DNA of 16,350 nt from Cytophagia bacterium. GTDB taxonomy: Bacteria > Bacteroidota > Bacteroidia > UBA7662. The notes beneath the pieces are model-generated. The model ran no database searches, was not told the origin of the DNA, and saw only the letters and a list, made by a program, of their open reading frames with translations. The number at the start of each line of letters is the position of its first letter. The first letter of the stretch is position 1. The translations under genes and the position numbers were made by a program. Location: contig RFOZ01000032.1 of the NCBI GenBank assembly GCA_009926405.1, positions 1-16,350 of the forward strand, written 5' to 3'. Positions 13,601-16,350 of this stretch are shown here, piece after piece.

Positions 13601-14069
13601 CGATGTACTCGTTGTGATAGGTTACATAAGGCTTGTCCAAATCGATCCAATACCCCATCAACCGGGTCAATTCTTCCCATTTGCCGGTGTATTGCAAGAC
13701 ATCTTCACGGCAATGCCGGTTGAATTCTTCGATCGATAGGCTTTGGCCAATATCATCCCGGCGGATGCCCAATTTCTTTTCCACCTGCAATTCCACGGGC
13801 AGGCCGTGAGTATCCCAACCGCTTTTGCGCTCGACGCGATACCCCTGCATGGTCCAGTACCGTCCCAGGTAATCCTTGATGGCACGGGCCATCACGTGAT
13901 GGATACCCGGTATCCCGTTGGCCGAGGGGGGACCCTCGTAAAAGACCTTGACCGGACGCTCATCCGCCACCAGGCTTTGCTCAAAAATCCTGTTTTCTTC
14001 CCAGAATTCGGTGATTTCCTGTTGAAATGCCGTCCAATCGGCTTTGGTGTATTCCCGGTACCTCTTCAT
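10659..14069 (-). CDS. ileS: Isoleucyl-tRNA synthetase, long type-2-like form with GIHH signature
   Basis: IleRS charges tRNA-Ile with isoleucine and hydrolyses mischarged valine. From ATG 14069 the protein has 1136 residues; a TTG two codons upstream is less likely. The class I signature lies in PPSANGIPGIHHVMARAIKD, reading GIHH (residues 55-58) where most enzymes have HxGH. Further landmarks are GWDTHGLPVE at about 84-93, the editing-domain start TTTPWTLPSNTG near 251, DVWFDSG near 595, and the second signature GNKMSKR near 671-677. The anticodon-binding domain and a long C-terminal extension follow, including LVNRVQKIRKDRGFQLTDRI. Overall length and C-terminus suit the eukaryote-like type-2 IleRS associated with mupirocin tolerance. 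A perfect TAnnTTTG box precedes the start. The gene lies between the RND transporter and dksA. Confidence 0.97.
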   Translation of the reverse strand: MKRYREYTKADWTAFQQEITEFWEENRIFEQSLVADERPVKVFYEGPPSANGIPGIHHVMARAIKDYLGRYWTMQGYRVERKSGWDTHGLPVELQVEKKLGIRRDDIGQSLSIEEFNRHCREDVLQYTGKWEELTRLMGYWIDLDKPYVTYHNEYIESVWFLLQKLYQKDLLYKGYTIQPYSPAAGTGLSSHELNQPGTYRQVKDLSMVAQFRLTPDARKALIQNLRFGEGPEGLARFSELNLQVYALAWTTTPWTLPSNTGLGVGAGIDYVLVSGPNPYTSEEQGFLLALDRLEAYSDKDALKVWGQIKGSALQDLRYEPLLPYAKPEDGDPYRMVVADFVSTQEGTGLVHLAPSFGADDFRAGRQYNLGSLTLVDRAGRLTEEVQDPEFPLAGYPVKEAFLSDDEKAEWLSIQQKQLAPLITDLRKLLSADDLIALKLKRAGQAFRIEKYEHSYPHCWRTDKPILYYPLDSWFVRTTAFKDRMIELNRTIRWKPESTGTGRFGHWLENLVDWNLSRSRFWGTPLPLWRTEDGQETRCIGSMAELKSAMEEARAAGLPNPPEINDLHRPEVDRIVLVSPTGRPMHREPDLIDVWFDSGAMPYAQQHYPWGPGAEAVTTGLPASFPADFIAEGVDQTRGWFFTLHALAVMLFDSVAFRSVISNGLVLDKDGNKMSKRLANTIDPYLMLNRYGADALRWYMVVNAPPWDNLKFDPKGVEEVQRKFFGTLYNTYQFWALYANLDGFHPQVDPPAAVSDSEGLPEMDRWILSRLHSLILETVSAYEEMEPTRAARAIQEFTDEQLSNWYVRLCRRRFWKDGKSLDKWNAFATLHQCLATLSQLMAPLAPFYADRLYRDLMGAGPADVSMSVHLVRMPQADRGMVNPELEQRMQWAQQVCSLALSLRKKAGIRVRQPLQRLGLVPPSGLNAHDLASMLDLVRNEVNIKDIVWTGTDGLQIQRKLRPQFRRLGPRYPTVIQKLGSALEQISAEQVESFLSTGFLELRVDDVNCVFEEQDLEVITLDIPGWQTASEGTLTVALDTSLSPALILEGTARELVNRVQKIRKDRGFQLTDRILLTLEDLPVVAELVSVHGATMANEVLASEIRQGFSAQREGAEVLDLEGLEIRVFVDKVENKPA

Positions 14070-14079
14070 AACCAAGGCG

Positions 14080-14087
14080 CAAAAATA
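14080..14087 (-). promoter_or_regulatory. Candidate -7 promoter element (TATTTTTG) for ileS
   Basis: The minus strand reads TATTTTTG, a perfect TAnnTTTG match, 10 nt before the ileS ATG and inside the 39-bp gap after the RND transporter gene. No -33 element is recognisable. It would let ileS-dksA-lspA be transcribed independently of the transporter. Confidence 0.4.
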
Positions 14088-14108
14088 GGCGTTTTCGTCC
14101 CCTCTCCG

Positions 14109-16350
14109 TTAGGGTTGAAGGACCGAACCCGGTCGTTTCCAGCGGTCCATCCACAAAATCAGGGTAGGTAGCAAAACCAGATTGGCCACCATAGCCAAGA
14201 GGAGGGTTACAGCCGACATCAACCCCAAGGCCTGGGTTCCCCCAAAATCCGAAAATGCAAAAACCACAAAGCCAAAAAACAAAATAATGGAGGTATAAAT
14301 CATGGATCCCCCGGTTTCCAGGGTGCATACCCGCAAATGCTCCATGGTGCTACGGTTATGACGTTTGATTTCTTGGTAATAACGCGCCAAATAGTGAATG
14401 CAATCATCGACCGCAATCCCCAAAACGATGCTAAAGATCAAAACGGTGCTGGGCTTGATGGAAACGCCCAACCACCCCATCACACCGGCCGTGAAGAGCA
14501 AGGGAAGGCTGTTGGGCAAAAGCGCAAACAACACCGCTTTCCAACTTCGGTACGTGATTCCCATCATAAGGGCTATCAACAAGACAGCGAACAAAATGGA
14601 ACCGGCCAAAGACCGAATTAAGTATTGATTACCCCGAAGGAACATCAATGAATTCCCCGTAAAATAAACTTTTTCATCACGGCCTTCCATAATGGAATCC
14701 ACACCGCGCTGCAAACCATCGAGAACCCGGTGCAGGGAATCGGTTCCCACATCGGCCATGTTGTATGAAATGCGCATGAATTGCTTGGTCGAATCCATAA
14801 GTCGAAGGCTTAGGCCATCCTTACCGGATTCACCTCGGCTTCGCAACAAATAAGGAAGTACAAAGGCTCTTTCTTGGGAATTGGGGAGTTGGTAATGGGC
14901 CGCAGAACCCCCAAAATAGGCCTGATTGGCTGCTTTCACTAATTCAACCATCGAAATAGGCGGACCAAAGACGGGCTGTTCCTCTAACAAATTCTGAATT
15001 TGATCCGCCTTCTGGAGGAGGATGGGCGATTGGGCCCCGTTGGGACGACCCGCATCCAAAACCAGGTCCAGGGGCATAACCCCACCAAAATGCTTTTCAA
15101 GGAAACGCAAATCCCTATAAACAAGGTCATTGCGTGGTAAATCGTCCACCACATAACTGTTGGTCCGAAGCTGAACGATCCCGCTGATGGCGAAAAACAA
15201 CAGGCCCAGCGTCACGGTCACCACCACCCGGCGACGGAATTCAATCCACCGGGTCAAGCGCTCCAGCCAACGCCGAATCCTTTGATTTTCGAGGTGACGA
15301 ATTTGACGAAACCCCGGGGCTGGGAGCAAACTGAGAATTGCCGGAATGATCACAATGCTTAAAACAAACATCACCATGACCGACAAACCGGTCACGAAGC
15401 CAAATTCTTGGAGTATAACACTTTCTGTAAAGTAGAAAACAAAAAATCCAACAGCCGTTGTAGCGTTGGTTATCAGGGTTGCCACCCCTATGCGCTCGAC
15501 AATGCGGGTAAGGGCTTTGATTTTATTACCGTGTTTGCGGTATTCGTTATGGTACTTGTTCACCAAATAAACCCCGTTGGGAACCCCTATGACCACCATC
15601 AAGGCAGGAATCAAGCCCGAAATCAGTGTAACGCTGTAACCCATGATGCCCATGATACCCATGGCCCAAACGGTTCCTATTCCCACCAAGGTCAAAGAAA
15701 GCAACACGGTTTGGAAGGAACGAAAAAACAAAAAGAGGACCACCCCCGTCACCAAAACCGACGCGACCAAAAACCAAATTAATTCATCCTTGATCCGGGT
15801 GGCCATCACGGTGCGGATATACGGCAGGCCCGATAGGTAAACCGTGTTACCGCTAGCAACAGCGTAGGCCGAAGTCCGTTTTTCGACGGCTGAAACCACC
15901 TCAATACGACGCGAATCGTTGAGCGCTGACGGTTCCAAGGCCACGGCCATCAGGGCGGTTGATGTGGTAGGGTTCACCAACAAACGCTCGTAGGCGTTTT
16001 CAAACCGGTCACCTCCGGGGTTCCAACCGTCGGGACCCAGGCGCGGTTGGTAAACAAAGGATCGTAGGCTATCGTTCCGGACCAAGAGGGGGATATCCGC
16101 CACCGTATAGGCCTTGTTGATACCGGGTATTTGCCGAATGGACTGCGCCAATTTGGACCATTCCTGGGCAAAGGCAGGGTCTGATACCGAAGGCACCGTG
16201 GTCCCCACCACCATAACATTCCCGTCCACGCCAAAGCGTTGACAAAAATCAAGGTAGACTTTGTAAGCCGTATCGCTCTCCGGAATCAGTCGATTGCCCT
16301 GGTAGGACATCTTGACTTTGGTCGCCTGCCAACCCATCAAGCAGGTCAAG
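14109..16350 (-). CDS. RND/MMPL-superfamily transporter (N-terminus beyond window)
   Basis: The last 747 codons including the stop are visible; the leftmost visible residues are not a real start and the first membrane helix should lie beyond 16350. The layout is two repeats of a periplasmic domain followed by a five- or six-helix membrane block. The first periplasmic part includes MSYQGNRLIPESDTAYKVY and GVDGNVMVVGT. The first membrane block runs about residues 185-345 of the visible part, the second periplasmic part about 395-575, and the second membrane block about 580-735. The second block carries IVLGIAVDDCIHYLARYY with the Asp pair (648-649), typical of proton-coupled MMPL proteins; the equivalent first-block site is IGVPNGVYLVNKYH without acids. 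Substrates of the Bacteroidota 'predicted exporter of the RND superfamily' group are unknown; lipid or envelope export is inferred. There is no second gene of a tripartite pump nearby. Confidence 0.9.
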   Translation of the reverse strand, partial: LTCLMGWQATKVKMSYQGNRLIPESDTAYKVYLDFCQRFGVDGNVMVVGTTVPSVSDPAFAQEWSKLAQSIRQIPGINKAYTVADIPLLVRNDSLRSFVYQPRLGPDGWNPGGDRFENAYERLLVNPTTSTALMAVALEPSALNDSRRIEVVSAVEKRTSAYAVASGNTVYLSGLPYIRTVMATRIKDELIWFLVASVLVTGVVLFLFFRSFQTVLLSLTLVGIGTVWAMGIMGIMGYSVTLISGLIPALMVVIGVPNGVYLVNKYHNEYRKHGNKIKALTRIVERIGVATLITNATTAVGFFVFYFTESVILQEFGFVTGLSVMVMFVLSIVIIPAILSLLPAPGFRQIRHLENQRIRRWLERLTRWIEFRRRVVVTVTLGLLFFAISGIVQLRTNSYVVDDLPRNDLVYRDLRFLEKHFGGVMPLDLVLDAGRPNGAQSPILLQKADQIQNLLEEQPVFGPPISMVELVKAANQAYFGGSAAHYQLPNSQERAFVLPYLLRSRGESGKDGLSLRLMDSTKQFMRISYNMADVGTDSLHRVLDGLQRGVDSIMEGRDEKVYFTGNSLMFLRGNQYLIRSLAGSILFAVLLIALMMGITYRSWKAVLFALLPNSLPLLFTAGVMGWLGVSIKPSTVLIFSIVLGIAVDDCIHYLARYYQEIKRHNRSTMEHLRVCTLETGGSMIYTSIILFFGFVVFAFSDFGGTQALGLMSAVTLLLAMVANLVLLPTLILWMDRWKRPGSVLQP

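Noticed and set aside
13146..13739. Another long plus-strand open frame within ileS (197 codons)
   Set aside because: Same reasoning: antisense shadow of the IleRS editing-domain region with no protein features of its own.
1..16350. Defence system, mobile element, CRISPR array or biosynthetic cluster
   Set aside because: Every stretch is filled by genes with housekeeping or envelope assignments; no transposase, integrase, nuclease, toxin-antitoxin pair, spaced direct repeats or modular synthase was seen.

Overview
The window looks like part of a Bacteroidota chromosome from a gliding or type IX secretion lineage with fairly high GC. The evidence is the type B T9SS / gliding-motility C-terminal sorting domain on the 837-residue surface protein. 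It is supported by the Bacteroidota forms of DksA (three of four zinc cysteines lost), isoleucyl-tRNA synthetase (about 1136 aa, GIHH signature), signal peptidase II and the DtxR-type regulator. Three genes also have perfect copies of the Bacteroidota -7 promoter consensus TAnnTTTG directly upstream of their start codons, and a fourth has one 22 nt upstream. I cannot name a genus. No rRNA, tRNA, CRISPR array, insertion sequence, phage gene or attachment site was seen, and there is no gene-free stretch longer than about 75 bp.

Layout. (1) 1-2548, minus strand: a tightly overlapping envelope cluster of a Gfo/Idh/MocA oxidoreductase, an uncharacterised lipoprotein and the N-terminal part of a polyprenyl-phosphate sugar transferase that leaves the window. 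(2) 2595-3269, plus strand: pcm, divergent from the oxidoreductase and converging on smpB with only 2 bp between stop codons. (3) 3272-4882, minus strand: DtxR-family regulator, fluoroacetyl-CoA-thioesterase-like hotdog protein and smpB, joined by 8-bp and 4-bp overlaps. (4) 4922-8140, plus strand: an exported thioredoxin-fold protein followed by a large secreted protein with an IgGFc-binding-like N-terminus, cysteine-paired repeats and a T9SS sorting domain. (5) 8178-16350, minus strand: an RND/MMPL transporter (N-terminus outside the window), ileS, dksA, lspA and a TPR plus CsgG-like lipoprotein.

Most genes are housekeeping (tRNA charging, ribosome rescue, protein repair, lipoprotein maturation, transcription control) or envelope functions. 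The lspA gene sits directly upstream of a lipoprotein gene, and the Gfo/Idh enzyme and sugar transferase flank another lipoprotein, so cell-surface assembly is the shared theme.

I found no convincing new multi-gene system. The points most worth a second look are the rearranged GIHH signature of IleRS (linked to mupirocin hyper-resistance in type-2 enzymes), a pair of divergent -7 elements sharing their TA between the DtxR-type regulator and the redoxin, exact in-frame tandem duplications at both ends of the T9SS surface-protein gene, and the uncharacterised TPR/CsgG-like lipoprotein.
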